Made by a program: the position numbers and the translations under genes
Assembly: GCA_017622875.1 (NCBI GenBank)
Contig: JAGAQG010000068.1
Location: forward strand, 1-57,772
Length of the DNA: 57,772 nucleotides
From: Lachnospiraceae bacterium
GTDB taxonomy: Bacteria > Bacillota > Clostridia > Lachnospirales > Lachnospiraceae
Direction of reading: 5' to 3'
Shown here: piece after piece, positions 34,960-43,709 of the stretch
Layout: each line of letters starts with the position of its first letter
Position numbering within the stretch: position 1 is the first letter of the stretch
The notes under the pieces: generated by a model
The model's database searches: none
The model's input: the letters and a program-made list of their open reading frames with translations, nothing else
What the model was told of the DNA's origin: nothing

Positions 34960-37122
34960 TTAAAAACTTAAGATCATCTGAGATTTTTCATCTAAAAACT
35001 CTGCTTCTGCACATAACACGTTTTTCTTTTGTGTCACTTCACAGCACATGCCCTGAACTTCTGTATTCTTCAGTGAAAATCCTTCCGGTACTGCAAAATA
35101 ATACTTTTCTTTTGATTTTGGAACTCCGTTTAAATTGATGCAGAGCTTATTCTCATTCCATGTGATTTTCTGTACACTGACAGCATCCATGGAAACGTGT
35201 CTTGTAGAAGCGATAAACTGCGGAATTTCTTTTACCTTTCGAAGTCCAAGAATCTGACATTCTCCAAGTCCCAGTTCTCTTACCTTCAGCTCTCCTGTCA
35301 CAATTCCCAAATACTTCTCTTTCCAGAAATCAAACACATGATAAGAAGCGTTTGGATCTAACTGAATCTGCTCTAAATTAATTTTACTTTCCTTTAAAGG
35401 TACCGTTGCAAATCTGCCCGCTACACACCATGTTTCATCCGCATGGTTTAAGTGGAATGACCAGAGAGAAGAAAATGGATGGTCATCTTCCATAGTCGGA
35501 TAAATTCCAGCCATATCGTAAGCATCTTTTAAATTCACATCTTCCATTTCCACTGGAGTCTCATGAGACTGCACCGCAAATCCATGCAGTTTTGTCCATG
35601 TGTATGCCGGGAAATCCATATTTAAAGGCCCTGTTTCTGCGGTACAGGTGGTAAGCGGCGGCAAGGTCTTTTTAATAATCTCCAGTTTTTCCTCTGTATA
35701 AGCATCTTCTGTATCACTTAACATGCACAGACCACCAGCCAGGGAAATCAAAGACAATACACTCTTTGCCCACTCCGGCTTTGTACGCACACACACATGA
35801 TCCGGGTCATTTAAAAATAAAATTCTCTGTGTATGGAACCATCTTGCCATTTCAAAGAGCTGCATACGGATTCCCGCCCAGGTAGGGTTCGCATCCATAG
35901 AAATTCTGCAGGCATCTGCAATTCCCACAACTTCATGCATTTCTCCCCAGCTTGCAAGATAATACATATCCTCAGACATTCCCGCCTTTGTTGCTTCCAT
36001 ATACGCACGGAATTTCTGTTCAGCTTCTTCATTGCTCATCATTCCTAAGCGGACTGCTTCATGAAGCCCATCAAATAACAGATGGCGGATCGCATCGATT
36101 TTCACATATTTATATCCGGCATCTCGAAATCCCTCAAACACAGGAGTTACCTGTTTTTTCAGATTTTCCGGAGTACAGGTGTAAAGATAATCAATCCATT
36201 CTCCTTTCATGGCTTTTCCTTCAAAAAAGAGAACATCTTCCGGATGCTTTTCTGGGAAATCAGGATTTGTAATGTTCGCATTTGTCCAGATTGCAGGTAC
36301 AAAACCATGCTTTTTAATATCTGCCACAATTCCGACATGACCTTTCGGGAACTTTTCTTCCTCACAGGTCATCCAGCCTTCTTTCATGGTCCCTTCTGCA
36401 CGATATGGCAAAGGCATTTTCTGATATCCGTCATCTACCTGGATATATTCCATACCATAATCCTTTAAATGCTCTGCCATAAATCCTGCAATCCCATCAA
36501 TTTTTTCTTCATTGATATCTCTTCGGAAGGCTTCCCAGGAACACCAGCCTGCTACCGCCTTTTTGTTAATCTTGTTCTTCCAAGGTTCGTAATATTTATA
36601 GCCAAGATGATTTTTGTAATAATGCATCTTTAAGTTGATAAATACCGGCTTTTCACAAAGTAAAAGATTCATATACGCAACTCTGTGACCATCTTCCTCT
36701 TCAAACTTTTCACTATCCCAGTACCAATCACTACCATTGATTTCAATCAGAAGATCCTGCTTTGCATCATATAATCCATTGATTCCATAAATGAGCAGAT
36801 TTCCGTTTTGTGCCGCAATCGCCTGCTCACTTCCTGCACGATGAGCCCGCATACAGATTGTCTCATCTGACAGGCAGAAGCGAACCTTCACCCACATCGG
36901 TTTTTCTACCATGATATAAATCTGCTGTACGTAAGCAATGCTCTGCATGGTTCCATCAGAACCATGTCTAAATCCGGTATCCTCACTTTCTGGAATCTGC
37001 ATTGTAATGATATCGGTTCCGTTATATTCATATTTTAAGATTTTTTCTTTCTCGTCCCACTTGTGGAGTGCATGTGCCAATGGAGGCACATTTTGTACAG
37101 GGTGAAAATTTTCGTTATTCAT
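34960..37122 (-). CDS. Clan GH-D glycosidase, alpha-galactosidase-like (GH36-type)
   Basis: This 720-residue cytoplasmic enzyme has an N-terminal beta domain. A TIM barrel begins at AGWCSWEAFRRDINEEKI, followed by YIQVDDGYQK, YKYVKIDAIRH (probable nucleophile Asp) and ACRISMDANPTW (probable acid/base Asp), then a C-terminal beta domain. This layout fits GH36 and related raffinose-synthase-like enzymes. It probably cleaves an alpha-galactosidic or alpha-N-acetylgalactosaminidic bond in an imported oligosaccharide; the exact substrate is unclear. No signal peptide. AAAAAGGAGAC precedes the ATG. Confidence 0.85.
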   Translation of the reverse strand: MNNENFHPVQNVPPLAHALHKWDEKEKILKYEYNGTDIITMQIPESEDTGFRHGSDGTMQSIAYVQQIYIMVEKPMWVKVRFCLSDETICMRAHRAGSEQAIAAQNGNLLIYGINGLYDAKQDLLIEINGSDWYWDSEKFEEEDGHRVAYMNLLLCEKPVFINLKMHYYKNHLGYKYYEPWKNKINKKAVAGWCSWEAFRRDINEEKIDGIAGFMAEHLKDYGMEYIQVDDGYQKMPLPYRAEGTMKEGWMTCEEEKFPKGHVGIVADIKKHGFVPAIWTNANITNPDFPEKHPEDVLFFEGKAMKGEWIDYLYTCTPENLKKQVTPVFEGFRDAGYKYVKIDAIRHLLFDGLHEAVRLGMMSNEEAEQKFRAYMEATKAGMSEDMYYLASWGEMHEVVGIADACRISMDANPTWAGIRMQLFEMARWFHTQRILFLNDPDHVCVRTKPEWAKSVLSLISLAGGLCMLSDTEDAYTEEKLEIIKKTLPPLTTCTAETGPLNMDFPAYTWTKLHGFAVQSHETPVEMEDVNLKDAYDMAGIYPTMEDDHPFSSLWSFHLNHADETWCVAGRFATVPLKESKINLEQIQLDPNASYHVFDFWKEKYLGIVTGELKVRELGLGECQILGLRKVKEIPQFIASTRHVSMDAVSVQKITWNENKLCINLNGVPKSKEKYYFAVPEGFSLKNTEVQGMCCEVTQKKNVLCAEAEFLDEKSQMILSF

Positions 37123-37143
37123 AGATATGTCTCCTTTTTACGT

Positions 37144-37968
37144 TTATTTAATGGCACTGTCTACCATACCCTTGATAAAGTATTTCTGCAGGAACAGGAA
37201 CACGATAACTACCGGCAGGATTGCCAAAAGTGCTGCAGCTGAGGCTGCATGTAAGTTGCTTGTTGTCTGTGAGAAGAATGACGAAATTGCAAGCGTAATC
37301 GTATTCATCTTGCTGGACTGTAAAACGTACAGCGAGAACTGATAATCATTCCAGCAGTGAATGCCAGTCAGGATAATAACGGATGCCGTTACAGACTTTA
37401 ACTGCGGCAGAACGATATAAAAGAACGTTCTAATCGGTCCGCAGCCATCCAGTGCTGCTGCCTCATCCAATGCCTCCGGTATGGATCTGATAAAGTTTGT
37501 ATACAGGAAAATTGCCTGTGGCAATTCATAAGTCAGCAATATGAGAATGATTCCCCAGTATTCATTAATTCCACCCATATCTACCAAAATAGAATACAGT
37601 GGAACCAGAATACTGAGCGGCGGAACCATCATAATCCCCAAAATAAAGCTCTTAATTAAGTTATTTCCTTTGCTTCTGTTTCGAGCCAGCGGATATGCTG
37701 CCAAGGAACTTACCGCAATGATCAGCAATACCACAATAACTGAGATCAATGTCGTATTCTTTAATGCAGTAAAAATATTTCCTTGCTCAATTGCAACTCT
37801 GAAGTTTTCCAGTGTCGGCAGAGTCGGGAATTTCCAATGAGAGCTTAAGTCAGTCACCGGCTTGAAGGAAATCCCAAGCAAAATATAAAACGGTGAACAA
37901 TATACAAGTAAAATCACAAGAAGAAGCGGTGCTCTCCAAATCCAGGCTTTTTTATTTTTCATTAACAT
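37144..37968 (-). CDS. CUT1 sugar ABC transporter permease (MalG-type)
   Basis: This 274-residue membrane protein has six predicted spans and the cytoplasmic EAA loop EALDEAAALDGCGPIRTFFYIVLPQLK that contacts the ATPase. The start has AAGGAGGCTGACTT and overlaps the end of the partner permease gene by seven bases. It imports oligosaccharide delivered by the binding protein upstream. No ATPase gene is in the locus. Confidence 0.93.
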   Translation of the reverse strand: MLMKNKKAWIWRAPLLLVILLVYCSPFYILLGISFKPVTDLSSHWKFPTLPTLENFRVAIEQGNIFTALKNTTLISVIVVLLIIAVSSLAAYPLARNRSKGNNLIKSFILGIMMVPPLSILVPLYSILVDMGGINEYWGIILILLTYELPQAIFLYTNFIRSIPEALDEAAALDGCGPIRTFFYIVLPQLKSVTASVIILTGIHCWNDYQFSLYVLQSSKMNTITLAISSFFSQTTSNLHAASAAALLAILPVVIVFLFLQKYFIKGMVDSAIK

Positions 37969-38834
37969 AAGTCAGCCTCCTTCTTATCCAGATATTTCAG
38001 AACAATATTGCTAAGAACCATGATCAGAACAAAAGAAATCAGACCGATGGCAGACGCGTAGCCTGCATTTTCGCTTGCAAAGTAGGTTCTGTGTACCAGC
38101 GTAGATAATGAGTTGGTATCGTAACCCGGACCACCTCCTGTCAAAGCCGAAATGATATCAAACAGCTTCAGACCGCCGATCAGGTTGATGGTTACAGAAG
38201 ATGAGATTGCAGGCATTAACAGTGGAAGGGTGATGTAAAAGAATCTCTGTACCGAATTGATTCCGTCAATTGCTGCCGCTTCGTAATACATATCCGGGAT
38301 TCCCTGAAGTCCGGCAAGGTAAATGACCATGGAAATACCCACAAACTGCAAAGAGTTTACAATCGTCAGAATTGCTGTACCTCTGGTTCCGCTTGCCAGC
38401 CAGTCAATGGCTTCCAACCCAAAAACGCCAAGAATATCATTCAATGCACCATTATTATAGGTAAAGAAGAAGTACATGACATATCCCATGATCAGCGGCG
38501 CAATCATAACCGGCAAATATACCATTGTTCTGACAACAGATTTTCCTCTGAATTTCTGATTTAAAAGAAGTGCCAGTGCCAGACCGAAGACATTCTGCAA
38601 CAGAGTACTTCCAACTCCATAAATAATGGTATTGAGCAGTGCGCGATGCACATTCTGGTCTGTCAGCATACGTATATAATTGTTAATTCCTACCATCTTG
38701 TAAGACTGTGAATATCCATTCCAGTTTGTAAAAGATAAAAAGATGCCTTTTGTAAATGGATAGATGACAAACACAGCAAACAGGATGAGCGCTGGAACAT
38801 AGAACAGATTCATTGTTCTTGCTCTTTTTTTCAT
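37962..38834 (-). CDS. CUT1 sugar ABC transporter permease (MalF-type)
   Basis: This is a membrane protein of about 290 residues with six spans and the EAA loop DMYYEAAAIDGINSVQRFFYITLPLLM. The start at 38834 is preferred because AAAGG lies nine bases upstream; the ATG at 38843 would leave no spacing. It pairs with the next permease. A terminator separates it from the binding protein gene upstream. Confidence 0.92.
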   Translation of the reverse strand: MKKRARTMNLFYVPALILFAVFVIYPFTKGIFLSFTNWNGYSQSYKMVGINNYIRMLTDQNVHRALLNTIIYGVGSTLLQNVFGLALALLLNQKFRGKSVVRTMVYLPVMIAPLIMGYVMYFFFTYNNGALNDILGVFGLEAIDWLASGTRGTAILTIVNSLQFVGISMVIYLAGLQGIPDMYYEAAAIDGINSVQRFFYITLPLLMPAISSSVTINLIGGLKLFDIISALTGGGPGYDTNSLSTLVHRTYFASENAGYASAIGLISFVLIMVLSNIVLKYLDKKEADLC

Positions 38835-38865
38835 AATTTCCATCCTTTCTGTCCCTTTTTAGGGT

Positions 38866-38895
38866 AAAAAGGGGAAGCAGTCTCCTGCTTCCCCC
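38866..38895 (-). terminator. Terminator between binding protein and permease genes
   Basis: On the minus strand GGGGAAGCAG and CTGCTTCCCC form a stem around GAGA and run into TTTTTACCC. It would reduce permease expression relative to the binding protein, as in the ribose-type operon in this window. Confidence 0.85.
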
Positions 38896-38925
38896 TTTCT
38901 CATTTAACATGAACGACTGTTTCTA

Positions 38926-40233
38926 CTACTGTACAAATTTGTCATTGAAATTCTGTTCCATAACTTTTGCTGCATTTGCTACTGCACCGTCTTTCTGAGC
39001 AAGGATGTCAGCACCTGTGGAGCACATGATATCCCACATACCACTTGGAAGGTATTCACGGTCAAAGTATGGGAATGTTGCAACATCAGCGTATTTTTCA
39101 AGGTATGTACCGATTTCGCCGATTTCAGCTGTTACAGTTGTAAGACCTGCTTTGCAGCCTGCTGCTTCAGCGATTGTCTTAGCAACTTCCGGTCTTGCAA
39201 GGTAGTTTAATAATTCTACTGCCTGATCTTTTACTTCTGAATCTTTCCATACACCTACTGCAACGTCTTCACCTGCGATCAAGCTTGGTTCATCAGCTTC
39301 GTTTGCCGCTGGAATTGGCATCATACCAATGTTTGCATCTGGATTTACATTTTTCGCATCCACTACAGAAGAGTTACCGTAGAAGCAGAATGCTGTTGTT
39401 CCGTTTGCCAGAGCTTCCATATCTGCATTGTAGTCAGATGTAAGAACGTCTGTATTTAAATATCCTGCTTTTACCCATGAATCTAAAAGACCCGCAACTT
39501 CTTCCCATGTTTCTGTATCAAATGTTCCCGCCTTTAACTCTGCTGCATGGTTGTCTGCTTCATCTGTAACATAGTAAGATGGTGCTGCCCAGTCAAAGAA
39601 CTGTCCGATGGTCCATGTGTCTTTTCCGCCAATGTGTACCGGTGTGATTCCAGCTGCTTTGATTTTTTCACAAGCTGCTCCGAAATCTGCCCATGTTTTG
39701 ATGTCGTCTGGATTTACACCAGCTGTTTCTAATGCATCTACGTTATAAACGATACCTGCAACATCGATGTCGATTGGAAGTACAAACATGTTTCCTTCTG
39801 CATCTGTAATTACAGATTTGATCTGGTCATCAATATCAGCTGCAAATTCAAGATCATTTACAGGCATTAAGTAGTCACTATATCTTGCAACAGACCATCC
39901 ATGTGTTGTAAATACATCTGGAAGTTCGTTTGCAGACATTTTTGTTTTCATCAGTTCTTCGTAGCTGTCACCAGGAGCCTGGAAGTCTACCGTATATCCA
40001 GTTTCTTCTTCAAAGGCTTTACAAGCTGCCTCTAAAGCCTCTGCTTTTGTTCCAACTACGTTTGTCGCAAATGTAATTGTTACATCTTTTGTTTCAACTG
40101 CTTCTTCAGCAGCTTCGTTTTCTACTGCCGTTTCTGATTCAGCCGGTGCACTGCTTTCCTGACCGCCGCATGCTGCAAGTGAGCACATCATACCAAGTGC
40201 AAGACCCAGTGCTAATAATTTTTTGAATTTCAT
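38926..40233 (-). CDS. CUT1 sugar-binding lipoprotein
   Basis: This 435-residue extracellular solute-binding protein (family 1) has the lipobox SLAAC at about residue 21 and an acidic linker of about 25 residues. It then carries VTITFATNVVGTKAEALEAACKAFEEETGY and DKTKM-like ligand-binding blocks typical of oligosaccharide receptors. It feeds the two permeases downstream. AAGGAGGAATAG precedes the ATG. The YesMN two-component system immediately upstream probably controls it. Confidence 0.93.
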   Translation of the reverse strand: MKFKKLLALGLALGMMCSLAACGGQESSAPAESETAVENEAAEEAVETKDVTITFATNVVGTKAEALEAACKAFEEETGYTVDFQAPGDSYEELMKTKMSANELPDVFTTHGWSVARYSDYLMPVNDLEFAADIDDQIKSVITDAEGNMFVLPIDIDVAGIVYNVDALETAGVNPDDIKTWADFGAACEKIKAAGITPVHIGGKDTWTIGQFFDWAAPSYYVTDEADNHAAELKAGTFDTETWEEVAGLLDSWVKAGYLNTDVLTSDYNADMEALANGTTAFCFYGNSSVVDAKNVNPDANIGMMPIPAANEADEPSLIAGEDVAVGVWKDSEVKDQAVELLNYLARPEVAKTIAEAAGCKAGLTTVTAEIGEIGTYLEKYADVATFPYFDREYLPSGMWDIMCSTGADILAQKDGAVANAAKVMEQNFNDKFVQ

Positions 40234-40326
40234 CTCTATTCCTCCTTACGGTTTGTTGATAGTTTAACTATAACCAACCGCCTCCTAATGGAAAATGTCA
40301 CAAAACTTGGATTGAAGTACGGATTT

Positions 40327-41784
40327 CTACATTCTCGATTTTCTGTAGGACGATGGCGTCTCCCCAGTATATTTCTGAAAAAGTGCTGAAAAATGTCTTG
40401 AACTGTTATAACCTACCATCAATGCAATATCCTGTACCGAAGCAGATACATTCTGTACAAGAAGCTTCTTTGCCGCTTCTAAACGGATAGTTGTCAGATA
40501 GTCAATAAACTTTTCTCCTGTCTTTCGTCTAAAAATCGTACTCAGGTAATTGGCCGTAATTCCAAACTGTTCTGCAATCTGACTAATGCTGATATCATAC
40601 ATATAATTTTTCAAAACATACTGCTTCACTTTTTCTGTAGTATCACTTTCTACTTCTCCAAATCCACAATACATCTGATCAGAATGCTCAACAAATGATT
40701 TGAAGAACATTTTAAAAGACTCTCCGCTGATTGGACACTCGATTGCCGCACTGCAATATGCACTTAAGTATTTCAGCTCTACCTCCGGTTCGTTTTCCCG
40801 ATATTTTCTCCAGATTTTATTAACAATCTCTTTGCACGCAATACCATCTGCCTGTTTCCACGCTTCAAGCAGTTTTTCTATCTGAATCAGAAAATCTTTT
40901 TCATATTCCGTTCTAGTCAACTGTTCCTTTTCATAGAGTTTGCCTGGGCATCTGTCCAGAAAAAGATAAGTCTGGGCATCTGCCTCTTCGCTTTCCCGGC
41001 AAACTGCCCGCAGATCATCACACTCTGCCCAACGGAAATAGTAAGGACACTTGTATCTGTTATTAATAGTAAGGCACAGTTTATTCATATGCGACATCAC
41101 ATAATCCTTCAGCTGTTCCTGAATTTCAAAAATGATATACATTGCACCTTCTGATGTATGCGTAATTACATAATGTCCTTTTCGTAAAACAACTGCTTCT
41201 CCTAAATTTTTGACCTTCTGAACAATCCTCTTTTGAAAATCCAAAAACTCATTTTCTATACCAAAAACATCCTTCGCATGGAGCAAAAAGGTAAGACATT
41301 TATGAGTTTTATCTGTAATCAGCAATTCTTCTGTCTCTCCCAGTGCAGCAAATTTATTAAAAGCTTCCATCACCTGCAGCTGAAATCTGGAATTGGAATC
41401 CTGCTGCCTTTTATCCATGCTCTGTTCGATTTTTTCCATTACAGTTCTTAATTTTGCAGCATCTACCGGTTTCAGCAAATAATCGTTTACGCCCAAATGA
41501 ATAGCTTTTTTTGCATATTCAAATTCAGAGAATCCTGTAACAATGACATACTGTGTCATCGGGGAATATTTTTTACATTCTGAAATTGCTTCCAATCCAT
41601 CCATAAACGGCATACTGATATCCGCAAGCACCACATCTGGTTTTTTATCCCTGCACACATCGACCATCTCCCGCCCGTTGATGGCTTCCAAAAAGATGTT
41701 TTCAGAATCCTCCATAAATTCCCGCAGCATGCTTTTTATTGAAAATCTTACCAACCTTTCATCATCCGCAATCAGCACGATCAT
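40327..41784 (-). CDS. Response regulator with AraC-type output (YesN-like)
   Basis: This 485-residue protein has an N-terminal receiver domain (IVLIADDERLVR; phospho-acceptor Asp in VVLADISMPFMDG near residue 56; conserved Lys in YLLKPVD). A central region of unknown fold follows, and then two AraC helix-turn-helix motifs at the C terminus (ISQIAEQFGITANYLSTIFRRKTG; VQDIALMVGYNSSRHFSALFQKYTG). It overlaps the kinase gene by four bases. It probably activates the sugar operon on glycan sensing. Confidence 0.93.
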   Translation of the reverse strand: MIVLIADDERLVRFSIKSMLREFMEDSENIFLEAINGREMVDVCRDKKPDVVLADISMPFMDGLEAISECKKYSPMTQYVIVTGFSEFEYAKKAIHLGVNDYLLKPVDAAKLRTVMEKIEQSMDKRQQDSNSRFQLQVMEAFNKFAALGETEELLITDKTHKCLTFLLHAKDVFGIENEFLDFQKRIVQKVKNLGEAVVLRKGHYVITHTSEGAMYIIFEIQEQLKDYVMSHMNKLCLTINNRYKCPYYFRWAECDDLRAVCRESEEADAQTYLFLDRCPGKLYEKEQLTRTEYEKDFLIQIEKLLEAWKQADGIACKEIVNKIWRKYRENEPEVELKYLSAYCSAAIECPISGESFKMFFKSFVEHSDQMYCGFGEVESDTTEKVKQYVLKNYMYDISISQIAEQFGITANYLSTIFRRKTGEKFIDYLTTIRLEAAKKLLVQNVSASVQDIALMVGYNSSRHFSALFQKYTGETPSSYRKSRM

Positions 41785-43499
41785 TTTTCAGTATCCCCCT
41801 CTTCTGGAAAAATCAATATTGTTTTTGTTCCTTCCCCTTGCTTCGATATACATTGATAAACCGCATTTTTACAATACAGCTCCGTTCTTGTGCGTACATT
41901 TTTTAAACCGACACTCTCTTCCTGTTCTTTTGCATTCACATCAAAGCCAACACCATTATCATTTACAGAGAGAACCATCACATGCCCTATTCCCTTAATA
42001 TTCTCCCTTTTTGCACAAATCAGAATTTCAAGAATTCGGTCCGTATTTCCTCTTCCATATTTGATACTATTCTCAACGATTGGTTGTAAAAGCAGTTTCG
42101 GAATCGTTCTCTGTCTGCATTCATCGTCTATATCAAAAACATATTGCAGCTGTTCTTCATATTTCAATTTTTCCAGCTTTATGTAGTCATGCAGGAAATT
42201 CATTTCTTCTCCTACAGTTGCTGTATCTTTTGCGCTACAGGTATAACGGAACAGATTTGACAGCCCAATGATGCTTTTTTCCAGACTCATCTTTTCCCCC
42301 ATTCTGTTCAGCCCGATAAATCCGTTTAATGTGTTATATAAAAAATGAGGATTGATCTGAGACTGCAAAGCCAGATATTGAGCCTTTTGCTGCTGAATAA
42401 CAAGAACATATTCCCTCTCGATATATTCTTTTAATCTTTCTGTCATATGATTAATGACTTTTGCAATCTTCTGATATTCACTATCCGATTCAATTTCGAT
42501 TCGCTGCTCTAATTTTCCGTTCTCTATCTTATGAACCCCTTCCATAATCAGATTCATATCTGCCACCATTTTCCTTGCATGCTTCTGGTAATTGATAAAT
42601 GCCAGAAATACTGCAAAACCAATAATCATCAATGCCCCTAGCAAAAGATTGATATATCCTCCATACTGATGCCAAAACGTATTCAGGTATGCCACTTTTA
42701 GTCCAGTATTTGGAATATCTTTTCCCACAATGGTATAAGATTCTAATTCTTCTTCGATTTTTCCAGACTGCGCAAAAACTTTTCCATCTTTTAACAAAAT
42801 AATCGCATTTCCTTCTGTATCAGCAAACATTTTAAGTGTACTTAACATATCTGCCGCATCAATATCAATCTTTATGACACCGATTAACTTTCTCGTATCC
42901 AAATCTGTAATTCCGCAAATGTAAGAATAAACTTCTCCAAGCCTTGGGTTATCCATATAGCTTGGGATATGTGGTTTATATAAAACAACATTCTGAGGAT
43001 TCTCCACTGCCTCCAGATACCACTCTTCGATTTGATAATCTTTATATTCCTTTTGCTGGATATCTGCACTTCTCATTCCCAGACAATACACGAAGTCTCC
43101 TCCTGACGTTGGAAAAAATGCAATCGTACGAATTTTTTGAGAAGAGGTATGCATGATTTTCTGCAGTGTCAGAGAGTAGGCATTCTCCATATCAATCAAT
43201 TTCATGAAATCATAATATTCATATAGCTTCGGATTATTTAATTGCTCTGCCTTTTTAAATACATCATTAAAGTAGAAGGCGTCTCGAACCTCTTTTACTT
43301 CTGAAAACTGTAATTCCAGGTTCTGAGAAACTGAATTTAATACATTTTCAATGTTTCTCTCTTCACGCTCATGGAATTCATACATGGAGTAACCTCCAAA
43401 GCTCAAGAGTACGATCACCGATAAAATCAACACACTATACAGGTGCATTGAATAAATTTTTGCCCGAAATGTCTTCTTTCTGCGCCACATTCTGACCAC
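41781..43499 (-). CDS. Sensor histidine kinase (YesM-like)
   Basis: This 572-residue membrane kinase has a span near residues 20-40 and an extracellular sensor region to about 275. A second span is near 280-300, then a HAMP linker, the His-kinase motif QSQINPHFLYNTLNGF (phospho-His in NPHF) and a C-terminal ATPase (QPIVENSIKYG; NDNGVGF). A GTG at 43499 is used here, but the ATG nine bases further is also possible, since GGGGAG lies three bases before the GTG and twelve before the ATG. Confidence 0.92.
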   Translation of the reverse strand: MVRMWRRKKTFRAKIYSMHLYSVLILSVIVLLSFGGYSMYEFHEREERNIENVLNSVSQNLELQFSEVKEVRDAFYFNDVFKKAEQLNNPKLYEYYDFMKLIDMENAYSLTLQKIMHTSSQKIRTIAFFPTSGGDFVYCLGMRSADIQQKEYKDYQIEEWYLEAVENPQNVVLYKPHIPSYMDNPRLGEVYSYICGITDLDTRKLIGVIKIDIDAADMLSTLKMFADTEGNAIILLKDGKVFAQSGKIEEELESYTIVGKDIPNTGLKVAYLNTFWHQYGGYINLLLGALMIIGFAVFLAFINYQKHARKMVADMNLIMEGVHKIENGKLEQRIEIESDSEYQKIAKVINHMTERLKEYIEREYVLVIQQQKAQYLALQSQINPHFLYNTLNGFIGLNRMGEKMSLEKSIIGLSNLFRYTCSAKDTATVGEEMNFLHDYIKLEKLKYEEQLQYVFDIDDECRQRTIPKLLLQPIVENSIKYGRGNTDRILEILICAKRENIKGIGHVMVLSVNDNGVGFDVNAKEQEESVGLKNVRTRTELYCKNAVYQCISKQGEGTKTILIFPEEGDTEK

Positions 43500-43549
43500 G
43501 CTCCCCTTTCATGCAACAGCTCTTCCGTTTATTTTCGTCTATTTTGTCC

Positions 43550-43570
43550 ATAATACTATATTCGTATTAT
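43550..43570. promoter_or_regulatory. Palindrome upstream of the yesMN-sugar operon
   Basis: ATAATAC and GTATTAT are perfect 7-bp arms around TATATTC, 51 bp upstream of the kinase start. It is AT-rich and could be an operator or simply a promoter-region dyad. No cognate regulator can be named. Confidence 0.4.
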
Positions 43571-43636
43571 TTCATAAAAACAGGTTTCCAAAAATGTAAA
43601 AAAACTACACTTTATGTCCTGATTTCTACATTTTCC

Positions 43637-43682
43637 CGAAAACAAAATCTCTGTCATTCTTTCATAGAACGACAGAGATTTT
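43637..43682 (-). terminator. Terminator of recJ
   Basis: AAATCTCTGTC and GACAGAGATTT form an 11-bp stem past the recJ stop, followed on the minus strand by TGTTTTCGGG. It separates recJ from the glycan locus. Confidence 0.75.
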
Positions 43683-43709
43683 AAATTGTTTTATCTGCTC
43701 CTACTGTTT

